From positions 1-60,054 of the forward strand of contig LNFE01000235.1 in the NCBI GenBank assembly GCA_001464575.1: DNA of 60,054 nucleotides, read 5' to 3'. Below the pieces are notes generated by a model. That model was not told the DNA's origin and searched no databases. It was given only the letters and a program-made list of their open reading frames with translations. Shown in pieces: positions 34,003 through 43,777 of the stretch (the first letter of the stretch is position 1; every line of letters starts with the position of its first letter). Made by a program: the position numbers and the translations under genes. This stretch comes from Acidobacteria bacterium Ga0077553. GTDB taxonomy: Bacteria > Acidobacteriota > Terriglobia > Bryobacterales > Bryobacteraceae.

Positions 34003-35484
34003 TTATAGAACGCGAAGATCAATTCCCGTCATTTCCGCCGACTTTTCGACGCCCAGCAGGCCTAGAATCGTCGGCGCGATGTCGCGCAGGCTGCCGCCTC
34101 CCCGCAGCGGCTGCAGGCCGTCGGGCCCGCCGGTTTCCGGGTCAATCATCGTCTCGGCGTTCCCATGGTCCGCGGTCACGATCCAAGCCGCGTTCCGCTG
34201 CTGAATCAACGGCCAGATCTGACTGAGGCAGTCGTCCACCTTCTCGCACGCGCGGATGGCCGGTTCGAGTTGGCCAGAGTGGCCCACCATGTCGGGGTTG
34301 GCGAAGTTCACGACGATCACGTCGAAAGTATTGTCGACCAGCCCCTTCTTCACGATGTCGCAGACGCCCTGCGCCGACATCTCGGGCGCTAAATCGTACG
34401 TTGCCACCTTCGGCGAGGCGACCATGGCCCGCTCTTCGGTGGAAAACGGCTTCTCGATGCCACCGTTAAAGAAGAACGTCACGTGCGGATACTTTTCCGT
34501 CTCGGCGGTCCGCAGGTTCCGCAGATTGTGCTGTTCAAGAACCGCGCCCAGAATGTTATTCGGTGTCTCCACCGGAATCACATGCTGTACGCCCCAGGCG
34601 GCGTAGTTCTTGTCGTACTGCGTCATGGTTACGTAGTGCAGGTTCTTCGGCGCGAGCGAGCGGGAGATGGGCTCGAAGCTCGGGTCCATGATCGCCTGCG
34701 TCAACTCGCGGCCACGGTCGGCCCGATAGTTGAAGAACATCACGGCATCGCCGTCGCGAATCGGAGCGCCGTCGCCAATCACCGTCGGGAGCACGAACTC
34801 GTCGGTCGTACCCCGCTCGTAGCTCTGGGTCACGGCCGTCAACGCATCCGGGGCCTTTTCGCCTTGGCCAAGCACCACCGTACGGAAGGCCATCTCCACC
34901 CGCTCCCAGCGCTTATCGCGGTCCATGGCATAGTAGCGCCCGGTAACGGTTGCCACCCGGCCAACCCCAATCTCGGCGATCCTGGCTTCGAGCTCTTTCA
35001 TGTAGCCGATGCCCGAATGCGGCGGGGTATCCCGGCCGTCCATGAAGGCGTGCACGGCCACATCGGTCAACCCCTCGCGCTTCGCCATCGCGAGCAGCGA
35101 ATAGAGGTGGGTGTTGTAGGAATGCACCCCGCCGTCACTCACCAATCCCAGCAGATGCAGCCGGCGGCCCCGCGCCGCGGCCATTAAGGCCTTCAGCGTT
35201 GGGTCCTGATAAATCTCGCCCGTCAGAACGAGAAGATCAATCCGGGTGACATCCATGCGGATGACGCGCCCGGCGCCGATGTTCAGGTGTCCCACTTCGC
35301 TATTGCCCATCTGCCCCGGAGGAAGCCCGACGGCTTCTCCCGAAGTCTGGATCAACGTATGCGGGAACGTCCGCTGCAACATATCGAAGGTGGGGGTCTT
35401 CGCCAGATACACCGCGTTGCCGCGGGTCTCGGGCGAGTAGCCCCAACCGTCCAGGATGGTGAGGACGACAGGTCGTTTGGCCAT
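34003..35484 (-). CDS. gpmI: 2,3-bisphosphoglycerate-independent phosphoglycerate mutase, lacking a metal ligand segment
   Basis: A 493-residue alkaline-phosphatase-fold enzyme interconverting 3- and 2-phosphoglycerate. Seen: D12, the nucleophile S62 (GNSEVGH), D398 and H402 (DMVGH), D439 and H440 (ADHGN). The expected H-T-A-H-T segment, which in Geobacillus iPGM holds a Mn ligand (His462), is missing: the chain goes from GGP454 straight to DGLQPLRGGG. About 14 residues appear to be deleted in frame. As read, one metal site would be incomplete and activity doubtful. It may be an assembly deletion. It follows eno by 2 bases on the same strand. Confidence 0.88.
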   Translation of the reverse strand: MAKRPVVLTILDGWGYSPETRGNAVYLAKTPTFDMLQRTFPHTLIQTSGEAVGLPPGQMGNSEVGHLNIGAGRVIRMDVTRIDLLVLTGEIYQDPTLKALMAAARGRRLHLLGLVSDGGVHSYNTHLYSLLAMAKREGLTDVAVHAFMDGRDTPPHSGIGYMKELEARIAEIGVGRVATVTGRYYAMDRDKRWERVEMAFRTVVLGQGEKAPDALTAVTQSYERGTTDEFVLPTVIGDGAPIRDGDAVMFFNYRADRGRELTQAIMDPSFEPISRSLAPKNLHYVTMTQYDKNYAAWGVQHVIPVETPNNILGAVLEQHNLRNLRTAETEKYPHVTFFFNGGIEKPFSTEERAMVASPKVATYDLAPEMSAQGVCDIVKKGLVDNTFDVIVVNFANPDMVGHSGQLEPAIRACEKVDDCLSQIWPLIQQRNAAWIVTADHGNAETMIDPETGGPDGLQPLRGGGSLRDIAPTILGLLGVEKSAEMTGIDLRVL

Positions 35485-35486
35485 AA

Positions 35487-36803
<1,317 letters not shown>

Positions 36804-36819
36804 CTAAGCTAACGGTCGA

Positions 36820-37554
36820 ATGAGAGTTTTGGCCTTATTCCTGCTAGCCGGTTCCCTCTGGGGCCAGTGGACCTACCAGATCGTGAAGACCTATCCGCAC
36901 GACCGGGAGGCGTTTACGCAGGGACTCGAATACCGCAACGGCTTCCTGTACGAAGGCACGGGGCTGCACGGCCGCTCGACGCTGCGGAAGGTGAAACTCG
37001 AATCGGGGGTGGTGCTGCAGAAGCTTTCGCTGCCCGCGCAGTACTTCGGCGAAGGGATTTCGGTGGTGGGCGACCGCATCGTACAGCTCACCTGGCAATC
37101 CGAAGTTGGTTTCGTCTGGGGCTTGAACGATTTCAAGCTGCAGAACAAGTTCACCTATCGCGGCGAGGGATGGGGGCTCACCACCGACGGCAAGAATCTG
37201 TACTTTAGCGACGGCACGGACGAGATCCGCGTTCTCGACGGCAAGACGCTGACGGAGACCCGCCGCATCCGCGTCCGCGAGAATGGCCGCCCCCTGCCCG
37301 AGTTAAACGAGCTCGAATGGGTCGAAGGCGAGATCCTCGCCAACGTCTGGCAAACGGACCGCATCGTCAAAATCAATCCCCTCGACGGCCGCGTCACCGG
37401 CTCCATCGATCTCTCCGGCATCCTCCCCCCGGCTGAACGCGCCGGCACCGACGTCCTGAACGGCATCGCCTACGACGCAGCCGGTAAGCGCCTCTTCGTC
37501 ACCGGCAAGCTCTGGCCGAAGCTCTTCGAAATCAAGCTGGTGAGGAAGAAGTGA
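36820..37554 (+). CDS. Glutaminyl-peptide cyclotransferase (plant/bacterial type)
   Basis: A 244-residue secreted enzyme that cyclises N-terminal glutamine to pyroglutamate. The signal peptide (ALFLLAGSLWG, cleavage near 15) is clear. The five-bladed propeller family motifs are PHDREAFTQGLEYRNGFLYEGTGLHGRSTLR, LTWQ, DGTDEIRVLD, LNELEWVEGEILANVWQTDRI and NGIAYD. Start ATG 36820 has no visible ribosome site. The next gene overlaps its stop by four bases. Confidence 0.9.
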   Translation: MRVLALFLLAGSLWGQWTYQIVKTYPHDREAFTQGLEYRNGFLYEGTGLHGRSTLRKVKLESGVVLQKLSLPAQYFGEGISVVGDRIVQLTWQSEVGFVWGLNDFKLQNKFTYRGEGWGLTTDGKNLYFSDGTDEIRVLDGKTLTETRRIRVRENGRPLPELNELEWVEGEILANVWQTDRIVKINPLDGRVTGSIDLSGILPPAERAGTDVLNGIAYDAAGKRLFVTGKLWPKLFEIKLVRKK

Positions 37555-38024
37555 CCCGGCGCCAACTCGGCCCGCTTCTGCTGCTGCCCATCGCCGCCGG
37601 CTGCTCCCGGCCCCCGGCCCCTCCGCCCCCGGCCGATCCCGTCAAACCGGCGGGCAACAACGCCTGGCGCCGCGATGAGAACTGGTTCTCCTACACCCCC
37701 GCCGCCCAACCCGACCGCGTCTACTTCGGCCGCCTCTTGGCCCACCTCCGCCTTCCCGGCAAACCCGCCAAGTTCGGTAGCGACCGCATTCTGTGGCTTC
37801 GTTTCGACAACGGACGCTGGAACGTCGAAACCGCCACAAACTACCGCGGCCCGCTGCTGCCCGCGCCGCTCGCCGCCGCCCTCGAACCCTTTCTCACCGA
37901 GCGCGAAGAGATCTACTTCTGGGCGTTCAACGTCGGCGATACGCCGGAGTTCCGCCAGGAAGCGCAAAAGCTCGAACAGGACCTTCTTGCCGGCAAGTTT
38001 ATCTCCGCCGACGAAGAACCTTAG
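37551..38024 (+). CDS. Small putative lipoprotein
   Basis: A 157-residue protein starting at GTG 37551, which overlaps the preceding stop. The leader LLLLPIAAGC ends in Cys18, a lipobox-like site, and a Pro-rich linker follows. The mature part has no domain I recognise, but contains conserved-looking aromatic patches (WFSYTP, YFWAFNVGDT). It converges with the TetR gene with a 4-base overlap. Confidence 0.6.
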   Translation: MTRRQLGPLLLLPIAAGCSRPPAPPPPADPVKPAGNNAWRRDENWFSYTPAAQPDRVYFGRLLAHLRLPGKPAKFGSDRILWLRFDNGRWNVETATNYRGPLLPAPLAAALEPFLTEREEIYFWAFNVGDTPEFRQEAQKLEQDLLAGKFISADEEP

Positions 38025-38608
38025 AACAAGTACGCCGCCAGCAGTTCCTTCATCTCTGCCAGCACCTTCTTGCGCTCCTCCACCGTGGGCTGCGCGTAGG
38101 CGTAGGCGATCAGCCGCTCCCCCGCCTCCGTGGCGATGCGCAGCTTCAAATCGAGCGACGCCGAACTCTTGACGCCCAGCCAGTTCACCATGAACAGCCG
38201 CACCAACCCGCCCGGCCCAGCGCCCGGCGCAGTCTGCTGACTCTTCGCCGTAGCGCTCACATGCTGCCCCAGCGCAATCGCGCGGAAGTCCGGCCGTTCA
38301 TCCAGAAACGCCACGTAGGCGTCCACCACCTTGCTCAAAAACTTGGGCCCGTCGGCTAACAACGACTTCAGCAGAATCTTCTGCAGCCGTGCCCGGAACT
38401 CGTCCATGTGCCGCACCGCGATCGCGTCGATGATCTCCTGCTTGCCCGGAAAGAAGCGGTACAGCGCCCCCACCGAAATGCCCGCCGCCTCGGCGATTCT
38501 ACTCGTCGTAATCTGCTCGAGCGGCATCTCGGCCAACAGGGCGGACGTCCCGGCATAGATCTGCTGGATCGTATCGAGGCTGCGTTCCTGGACCGGAGTA
38601 CGGCGCAC
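38021..38608 (-). CDS. TetR family transcriptional regulator
   Basis: A 195-residue regulator starting at GTG 38608. The N-terminal helix-turn-helix is visible (TTSRIAEAAGISVGALYRFFPGKQEII, about residues 35-62). The C-terminal ligand domain is helical. It is divergent from hpnH with a 53-base gap that holds a perfect 24-bp inverted repeat, so it probably controls hpnH, itself, or both. Ligand unknown. Confidence 0.88.
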   Translation of the reverse strand: MRRTPVQERSLDTIQQIYAGTSALLAEMPLEQITTSRIAEAAGISVGALYRFFPGKQEIIDAIAVRHMDEFRARLQKILLKSLLADGPKFLSKVVDAYVAFLDERPDFRAIALGQHVSATAKSQQTAPGAGPGGLVRLFMVNWLGVKSSASLDLKLRIATEAGERLIAYAYAQPTVEERKKVLAEMKELLAAYLF

Positions 38609-38637
38609 GTTTTTGACACTATCATGCCCGGAATGGT

Positions 38638-38661
38638 AAAAGCGAATAGGACTTCGCTTTT
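38638..38661. promoter_or_regulatory. Perfect inverted repeat next to hpnH start; candidate TetR operator or RNA hairpin
   Basis: Arms AAAAGCGAA (38638-38646) and TTCGCTTTT (38653-38661) match over all 9 bases around a 6-base spacer TAGGAC. It ends one base before the hpnH ATG. A TTGACA at 38613-38618 lies at a suitable distance for a -35 box, so the repeat would overlap the -10 region. In RNA the same repeat would place AGGA, a possible ribosome site, in the hairpin loop. Confidence 0.55.
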
Positions 38662-39780
38662 ATGCCAGTACCGATTTCGCAAATGTGGACCGTCGCCAGC
38701 TACGTGCTGAAGCAGAAGCTCGCCGGGCGAAAACAGTACCCGCTGGTGCTGATGCTGGAGCCGCTTTTCCGCTGCAACCTCGCTTGCGCCGGGTGCGGCA
38801 AAATTCAATATCCGGCCCATATTCTCAAGAAGAACATGTCCGTCGAAGACGCCCTCCGCGCCGTCGACGAGTGCGGCGCGCCCATGGTCTCCATCCCCGG
38901 CGGCGAGCCCCTGATGCACCCGCAGATTGGCGAAATCGTGGCCGGCCTCATCGAACGCAAGAAGTACATCTACCTCTGCACGAACGCCCTGCTGCTCAAA
39001 GAAAAGCTGCACCTGTTCACCCCGTCCAAGTACCTGAGCTTCTCGGTCCACATGGACGGCGATAAGGACCATCACGACCTCTCCGTCTGCAAGGAAGGCG
39101 GTTATGAACTCGCCTACGAAGGAATCAAGGCAGCCTTGGCCCGCGGCTTCCGCGTCACCACCAACACGACGCTCTTCGATGGCGCCGACCCCAACGGCGT
39201 CCGCCAGTTCTTCGATGACATGATGGCGCTCGGCGTCGAAGGCATGATGCTCTCTCCCGGCTACTCCTACGACAAAGCGCCCGACCAAAAGAGCTTCCTC
39301 GGCCGCGCCCGCACCCGGCGGCTGTTCCGCGCCATCCTGTCCAATCGCAAGCCGGCGTGGAAGTTCAACATGTCGCCGCTCTTTCTCGAATTCCTGATGG
39401 GTAAGCAGGAGTACCACTGCACCCCTTGGGGAATGCCGACCTATAACCTGTTCGGCTGGCAGAAGCCGTGCTACCTGCTGCAGGATGGCTACGCCGAATC
39501 GTTTGCCGAGTTGATGGCATCCGTAGAGTGGCACAAGTACGGCACGGAAAGCGGCAACCCCAAGTGCGCCAATTGCATGGTGCATAGCGGCTACGAAGCC
39601 TCGGCCGTTGATTTCACCTTTGGGTCGCTGCGCGGCCTGTGGGAGAGCGGCCGGGCGATGTTCTTCGACCGCCACCCCGACGCCGAAGCGCTCGAAATTC
39701 TCAAGGAGCCCGTACGGCCCTTGTTTACCCCCGATAAGCTAGTCCAGCTGGAAGGACACAAAACCGGAGTCAAGCAGTGA
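38662..39780 (+). CDS. hpnH: HpnH, adenosyl hopene transferase (radical SAM)
   Basis: A 372-residue radical SAM enzyme that adds 5'-deoxyadenosine to diploptene, the first step to C35 hopanoids. The cluster motif is C38-x3-C42-x2-C45 (RCNLACAGC). Family-specific stretches include KIQYPAHILKKNMSVEDAL, IPGGEPLMHPQIGEIV, SVHMDGDKDHHD, and the C-terminal CxxC (PKCANCMVHSGYEASAV). It is the only hopanoid gene in the window; squalene-hopene cyclase must be elsewhere. A TetR gene is divergent, and the next gene overlaps its stop. Confidence 0.94.
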   Translation: MPVPISQMWTVASYVLKQKLAGRKQYPLVLMLEPLFRCNLACAGCGKIQYPAHILKKNMSVEDALRAVDECGAPMVSIPGGEPLMHPQIGEIVAGLIERKKYIYLCTNALLLKEKLHLFTPSKYLSFSVHMDGDKDHHDLSVCKEGGYELAYEGIKAALARGFRVTTNTTLFDGADPNGVRQFFDDMMALGVEGMMLSPGYSYDKAPDQKSFLGRARTRRLFRAILSNRKPAWKFNMSPLFLEFLMGKQEYHCTPWGMPTYNLFGWQKPCYLLQDGYAESFAELMASVEWHKYGTESGNPKCANCMVHSGYEASAVDFTFGSLRGLWESGRAMFFDRHPDAEALEILKEPVRPLFTPDKLVQLEGHKTGVKQ

Positions 39781-40142
39781 GTCAAGAAGAGTTACAAGGC
39801 GCTTCCTATCAGATGGCCAGCGAAGCCGAAGTGTTGGAAGCGCTCGAGCAGGCATTTGACTACCGCGGTGACGTCACCATTACCCGCCGCGACGGCACCT
39901 CCATTGAGGGCTACATCTTTGATCGCTGGACCGGGCCGACCCTCGCCGACAGCTACGTCCGCCTCTTCCCGAAAGACACCGACCAGAAGATCTCCGTCCC
40001 TTACTCCGACGTCGGCGCCCTTCACTTCACCGGCCGCAACACGGCGGCCGGCAAAAGCTGGGAAGCCTGGATGAAGAAGTACATCGAAAAGAAGATGGCG
40101 GGCGAGAAGAATATCGAACTCCTCCCCGAAGACCTCGGCTAA
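39777..40142 (+). CDS. Hypothetical protein coupled to hpnH
   Basis: A 121-residue soluble protein starting at GTG 39777, overlapping the hpnH stop by 4 bases. The centre (DVTITRRDGTSIEGYIFDR and VRLFPKDTDQKISVPYSDV) reads as a small beta-barrel. The C-terminus is a charged helix (SWEAWMKKYIEKKMAGEKN). I do not recognise the family. Tight coupling to hpnH suggests a role in the same pathway or in its regulation, but this is inference. Confidence 0.7.
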   Translation: MSQEELQGASYQMASEAEVLEALEQAFDYRGDVTITRRDGTSIEGYIFDRWTGPTLADSYVRLFPKDTDQKISVPYSDVGALHFTGRNTAAGKSWEAWMKKYIEKKMAGEKNIELLPEDLG

Positions 40143-40615
40143 CCCTTTCCCAAACCGACTTCGAGCAGCATCTGCCGCAGCGCCAGCATCCCACCGGCCC
40201 CGTCCTGCCGGTGTTCCATTAAGCCCTCTTTCCCCAATAAAATGTAGACCGGAAAGCCCTTCGGGTCCACCAAGCGAACGAGGTCCGTATCCTGCGTCAG
40301 GACGACCTTCGGCGACCGCGGGCTCTTAGCGAGAAACTCCGTCACCTGCGCGCGCGTTTCGCCCACGTTCACCGCTAGCATCGTCAACTGCCCGGGCGCG
40401 TACTCTTTGTAAACGGATTCGAGCGCCGGTTGCTCCCGCCGGCAGTACCCGCACCACGTCGTCCAAAACTGGATCAGTACCGGCTTGCCTTTCAGCGAAT
40501 TGGAGTCGAACTTCTCCCCGCTCATCGTCTTGCCGGAGAAGGCGGGTACCCGCTGCGCTGCGCCAAAGCCGTAGGCGGCAGCCGGAAACGTCCAAATAAA
40601 ATTACGGCGATCCAT
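40139..40615 (-). CDS. TlpA-like thioredoxin-fold protein
   Basis: A 158-residue periplasmic thiol-disulfide oxidoreductase. The leader is short and Tat-like (DRRNFIWTFPAAAYGFGA). The active site WCGYC lies near residues 54-58 in FWTTWCGYCRREQPALE. The cis-Pro region is PKGFPVYILLG. It could reduce apocytochrome or other periplasmic disulfides. It converges with the hypothetical gene at 39777 (4-base overlap) and is divergent from the peptidase at 40652. Confidence 0.88.
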   Translation of the reverse strand: MDRRNFIWTFPAAAYGFGAAQRVPAFSGKTMSGEKFDSNSLKGKPVLIQFWTTWCGYCRREQPALESVYKEYAPGQLTMLAVNVGETRAQVTEFLAKSPRSPKVVLTQDTDLVRLVDPKGFPVYILLGKEGLMEHRQDGAGGMLALRQMLLEVGLGKG

Positions 40616-40638
40616 GCTTCCATCGTAATCCAGTGCTG

Positions 40639-40644
40639 TAGCCT
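40639..40644 (+). promoter_or_regulatory. Candidate -10 element close to start codon
   Basis: TAGCCT ends 7 bases before ATG 40652 of the peptidase gene, with no Shine-Dalgarno sequence. The TANNNT pattern at this spacing is similar to those at 2780, 47383 and 51653. A -35 match is not evident. Confidence 0.2.
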
Positions 40645-40651
40645 GAAATTC

Positions 40652-42781
40652 ATGCGCCGATTTCTTTTGAGCCTGACTCTGGCCTTCTCGGCTAGCGCCG
40701 CGGATTGGTCGCTCGAAAAGCTCTACACCCGGCCGTTCGTCTGGGGGACGGCTCCTGCTCGCCTCACCTGGGCCGAGAAGGCGCCGACTTTAGTCTTCTT
40801 GTGGAACGAGGAGGGCCGCCGGTTTCTGGATCTCTACGCCTGGCACGCCCCGGCCAAGCGCCGCGTCCGGCTCACAAATCTGGAATTCGCACGGGACGAG
40901 TTCAACCCACTCCCGGACGAGAATGACGAGCGGCTGAAGGCCAGCCGGATGCCCAGCGCCGGACTCTCGGACTTCGCCGTTTCCGCCGATGGCGCCCGGG
41001 TGGCCTACGTGTGGCGGGGCGATCTCTATCTCGCCCAGGCGGACGGCTCGAAGAGCGTGCGGCTGACCCAAACCAAGGCCTCCGAAGGCGCCCCCGCGTT
41101 CTCCCCCGATGGCCAACGGCTCCTGTTCCGCCGCGGCGGCGAACTGTTCACCCAGCATCTCGAAACCGGCTTCCTGGTGCAGATTACGGAGGACCCCACC
41201 GGCGCCGCCACCTGGTCCCCTGACGGCACCCGCATCGCCTACACCAAATCTAGCCCCGGCACGACCCGGACGCAGGTGCTGATGAACTACTCCGGCCAGT
41301 TCGCCCGGGCGCAGTCGTTCAACCGCGGAGTGGCCGGGGACGACGGCGGGGCCTCCTCGCGCTACGTCGTCGCCAGCACCGGCGGCAAACCGGTCCAACT
41401 CCAAGACGCTTTCCCCGGCCAGCGCGCCCGTTTCTCGCAGCCGGTCTGGTCGCCAGATAGCCGGTCCCTTCTCGTTACCGCCGTCTCCGCCGACCATCAC
41501 ACGAAGCAAGTCTGGGTGCTGGACGCGAAAACTGGCAAAGGAAAATCCGTCTTCGAAGCTCGGGACGACCGCTGGGTCAGCGCCGAGTTTGAAGGCTGGT
41601 CGCCCGATTCGCAGTCGCTGCTCATTGCCAGCGACCGCGACGGTTTCCTCCATCTCTCCAAGGTTCCCGCAGCGGGGGGAAGCCCACTGCCGCTCACCAA
41701 GGGCAATTGGGAGATGGACACGGAAAGCTTCAGCTACCCGCCGCAATGGATTGGCGATCAGATTGTTTATTGCTCAACCGAAGCCGGCACGAACCAGCGG
41801 CAGCTGTACCGCATCGCGCCCGACGGCACCGGCAAGCGGCCCCTTACCACCCGCGCTGGCCTCAACGTCGGCGCGATGAGTAAAGACGGCCAGTTTCTCG
41901 CCGTCCTCCACGCCAATCTCAACGCCCCGTGGGACCTGTTCGTAAACAACGAGCGGGTCACCGTCTCCCCCCGCCCGGAGTTTGCCAGCTACGATTGGCC
42001 CAAAACCGAATTCGTCGAGTTCCCTTCCCGCGCCGACCGCGCCACCGTCAAAGCCAAGCTGCTGCTGCCGCCCGGCTATTCGCCGCAGAAACAGTATCCC
42101 TGCGTATTCTTCATCCATGGCGCCGGCATCGCTTCTTCGGTGCTGCAGCAATGGGGCTCCTATCTCGATCTGCGATTCGTCTTTAATGCCTATCTGGCCA
42201 ACTCCGGCTACGTCGTCATGGACCTCGACTACCGCGGCTCCTCCGGCTACGGCCGCGACTGGCGCACAGGCGTCTATCTCCACATGGGCGGGCCGGACCT
42301 GCAGGACGTCCTCGGAGCCGTCGACTATCTGAAAGCGCGCGGCAGCGTCGATATGAATCGCCTCGGCATCTGGGGCGTCAGCTATGGCGGCTTCATGACG
42401 AACATGGCCCTCTTTCTCTCGCCCGGCACCTTCAAGGCCGGTAGCTCCTGGGCCGCCGTCAACGATTGGGAAAACTACAATCCCGGCTATACCCAGCAGC
42501 GGCTCTCCACGCCCGCCGCCCATCCCGAAGCCTACCGCCGCAGCTCGCCCATTACGTTTTCAGGGAACTTGCGCGACCACCTGCAAATCGTCCACGGCAT
42601 GGTGGATTCGAACGTGCTGTTTCAAGACGCGGTTCAGTTGACGGAGAAGTTGATTCACGAGCGGAAGCCGTTTGACGAGATCTTCTATCCGCAGGAAGAC
42701 CATGGCTTCGTCCGCGACGAGACGCTGATCGATGCCTTCGGCCGCACCGCCCGCTTCTTCAACCAGCACCTGAAACCATGA
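40652..42781 (+). CDS. S9 family prolyl oligopeptidase (DPP4/acylaminoacyl type)
   Basis: A 709-residue exported serine peptidase. A signal peptide is clear (FLLSLTLAFSASA, end near 17). The N-terminal propeller carries PD40-like repeats (SPDGQRLLFRRG, SPDGTRIAYTKS, SPDSRSLLVTA, SPDSQSLLIASD). The C-terminal alpha/beta hydrolase domain holds the triad S577 (GVSYGGF), D652 (GMVDSNV) and H684 (EDHGF). It would cleave peptides in the periplasm. Start ATG 40652 is chosen to give the signal peptide. Its stop overlaps thiE. Confidence 0.93.
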   Translation: MRRFLLSLTLAFSASAADWSLEKLYTRPFVWGTAPARLTWAEKAPTLVFLWNEEGRRFLDLYAWHAPAKRRVRLTNLEFARDEFNPLPDENDERLKASRMPSAGLSDFAVSADGARVAYVWRGDLYLAQADGSKSVRLTQTKASEGAPAFSPDGQRLLFRRGGELFTQHLETGFLVQITEDPTGAATWSPDGTRIAYTKSSPGTTRTQVLMNYSGQFARAQSFNRGVAGDDGGASSRYVVASTGGKPVQLQDAFPGQRARFSQPVWSPDSRSLLVTAVSADHHTKQVWVLDAKTGKGKSVFEARDDRWVSAEFEGWSPDSQSLLIASDRDGFLHLSKVPAAGGSPLPLTKGNWEMDTESFSYPPQWIGDQIVYCSTEAGTNQRQLYRIAPDGTGKRPLTTRAGLNVGAMSKDGQFLAVLHANLNAPWDLFVNNERVTVSPRPEFASYDWPKTEFVEFPSRADRATVKAKLLLPPGYSPQKQYPCVFFIHGAGIASSVLQQWGSYLDLRFVFNAYLANSGYVVMDLDYRGSSGYGRDWRTGVYLHMGGPDLQDVLGAVDYLKARGSVDMNRLGIWGVSYGGFMTNMALFLSPGTFKAGSSWAAVNDWENYNPGYTQQRLSTPAAHPEAYRRSSPITFSGNLRDHLQIVHGMVDSNVLFQDAVQLTEKLIHERKPFDEIFYPQEDHGFVRDETLIDAFGRTARFFNQHLKP

Positions 42782-43350
42782 CCCTGCCCCGCTTCTATCC
42801 CATTATCGACTCGGTGGAATCCGCCGACGCCGTGTTGCAAGCCGGTGCGCAGATTGTGCAGTGGCGTCATAAGGGCCCACTCACGCGGCAAGCCCTCGAA
42901 ACGGCCTCCGCCATCGCGGAGCTTTGCCGCGAAGTGCCGCTCGTCATCAACGATCGGGCCGACCTCGCCAAGCTTCTCGGAGCAATGCTGCATCTGGGCC
43001 AGGACGACCTCCCGGCCGCCCTCGCGGTGCAATTCGTCAGCAACATTGGTCTATCCACGCACAACGCCGCGCAGATGCAGGCCGCCAATGAAGAGCCCGT
43101 TGTTTACCACGCTCTCGGCCCCATCTTCGCCACGGTCTCGAAGGAAAACCCGGACCCGGTGGTCGGTCTCGACGGTCTACGCGCCATTGCGCCGTTATCG
43201 AAACGCCCGGTGGTGGCCATCGGCGGCATTACGCTCGCCACCGCCGCCAGCGTCATCGAAGCCGGCGCCCATTCCGTCGCGGTTATCGGCGCGCTGCGGC
43301 AAGGAAACATTGAACAGACCGCCCGAGCCTGGATCCAGCATCTGCGTTAG
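42778..43350 (+). CDS. thiE: Thiamine-phosphate synthase-like protein
   Basis: A 190-residue TIM-barrel protein. ThiE hallmarks are VQWRHKGP, LVINDRADLAKLLGAMLHLGQDDLP, IGLSTHN, YHALGPIFATVSK and PVVAIGGI. It joins HMP-PP and thiazole phosphate to make thiamine phosphate. It is slightly short (usual about 205-220): after HLGQDDLP the chain reaches the next strand early. A close relative is TenI, so the activity is probable, not certain. No thiamine riboswitch precedes it, since it is coupled to the peptidase gene. Confidence 0.82.
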   Translation: MTLPRFYPIIDSVESADAVLQAGAQIVQWRHKGPLTRQALETASAIAELCREVPLVINDRADLAKLLGAMLHLGQDDLPAALAVQFVSNIGLSTHNAAQMQAANEEPVVYHALGPIFATVSKENPDPVVGLDGLRAIAPLSKRPVVAIGGITLATAASVIEAGAHSVAVIGALRQGNIEQTARAWIQHLR

Positions 43351-43676
43351 GGCTCCAGTTCGTAGGAGTACGCCCGGCCTTCAACGAAGATCTGGCGCAA
43401 CTTCAACCCGCTTCCCGAGCGGGTGAACTTCAACTCCGCCGCGCCCGGCCCTTCCCGCAGAACCCGCTTGGCCGGCACCGTGGCCCGGTGCCCTTCGTCG
43501 TCGACTAACGTGATCACGGACGTCGATCCGCCGTTGTCCACCGTACCAACCCGGTACTCTCCCGCGGGCAGCAGCGTCGCCCCCACCTGAGCCGCAAACG
43601 GCAGCCGGACCGTCGCAATCTCAGCCGCCATCGCGACCGCGGCGCAGGCTGCCAACATCATCAATTTCTTCTTCAT
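43347..43676 (-). CDS. Small exported protein
   Basis: A 109-residue protein with a signal peptide (KKKLMMLAACAAVAMA). The remainder looks beta-rich (RLPFAAQVGATLLPAGEYRV, SVITLVDDEGHRATVPAKRV) and ends SYELEP. Similar short exported proteins are frequent in Acidobacteria, with unknown role. It converges with thiE by a 4-base overlap. Confidence 0.65.
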   Translation of the reverse strand: MKKKLMMLAACAAVAMAAEIATVRLPFAAQVGATLLPAGEYRVGTVDNGGSTSVITLVDDEGHRATVPAKRVLREGPGAAELKFTRSGSGLKLRQIFVEGRAYSYELEP

Positions 43677-43777
43677 GGCATCAAGCCCTCCACCCTCTCA
43701 GATGGACGCCAGCACCACCAAATTTCGCCATTTACACAACTTTGCAGGACTCCTCCATACTGGAGTGTGACCAAACG

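Noticed and set aside
33996..34003. Possible preQ1 riboswitch in front of the queuosine precursor transporter
   Set aside because: Only 6 bases separate gpmI from this gene; there is no room for an aptamer.
38368..39675. A 435-codon minus-strand frame over hpnH extending into the TetR gene
   Set aside because: Runs opposite to the radical SAM gene and passes out of frame into TetR; no start or domain support.
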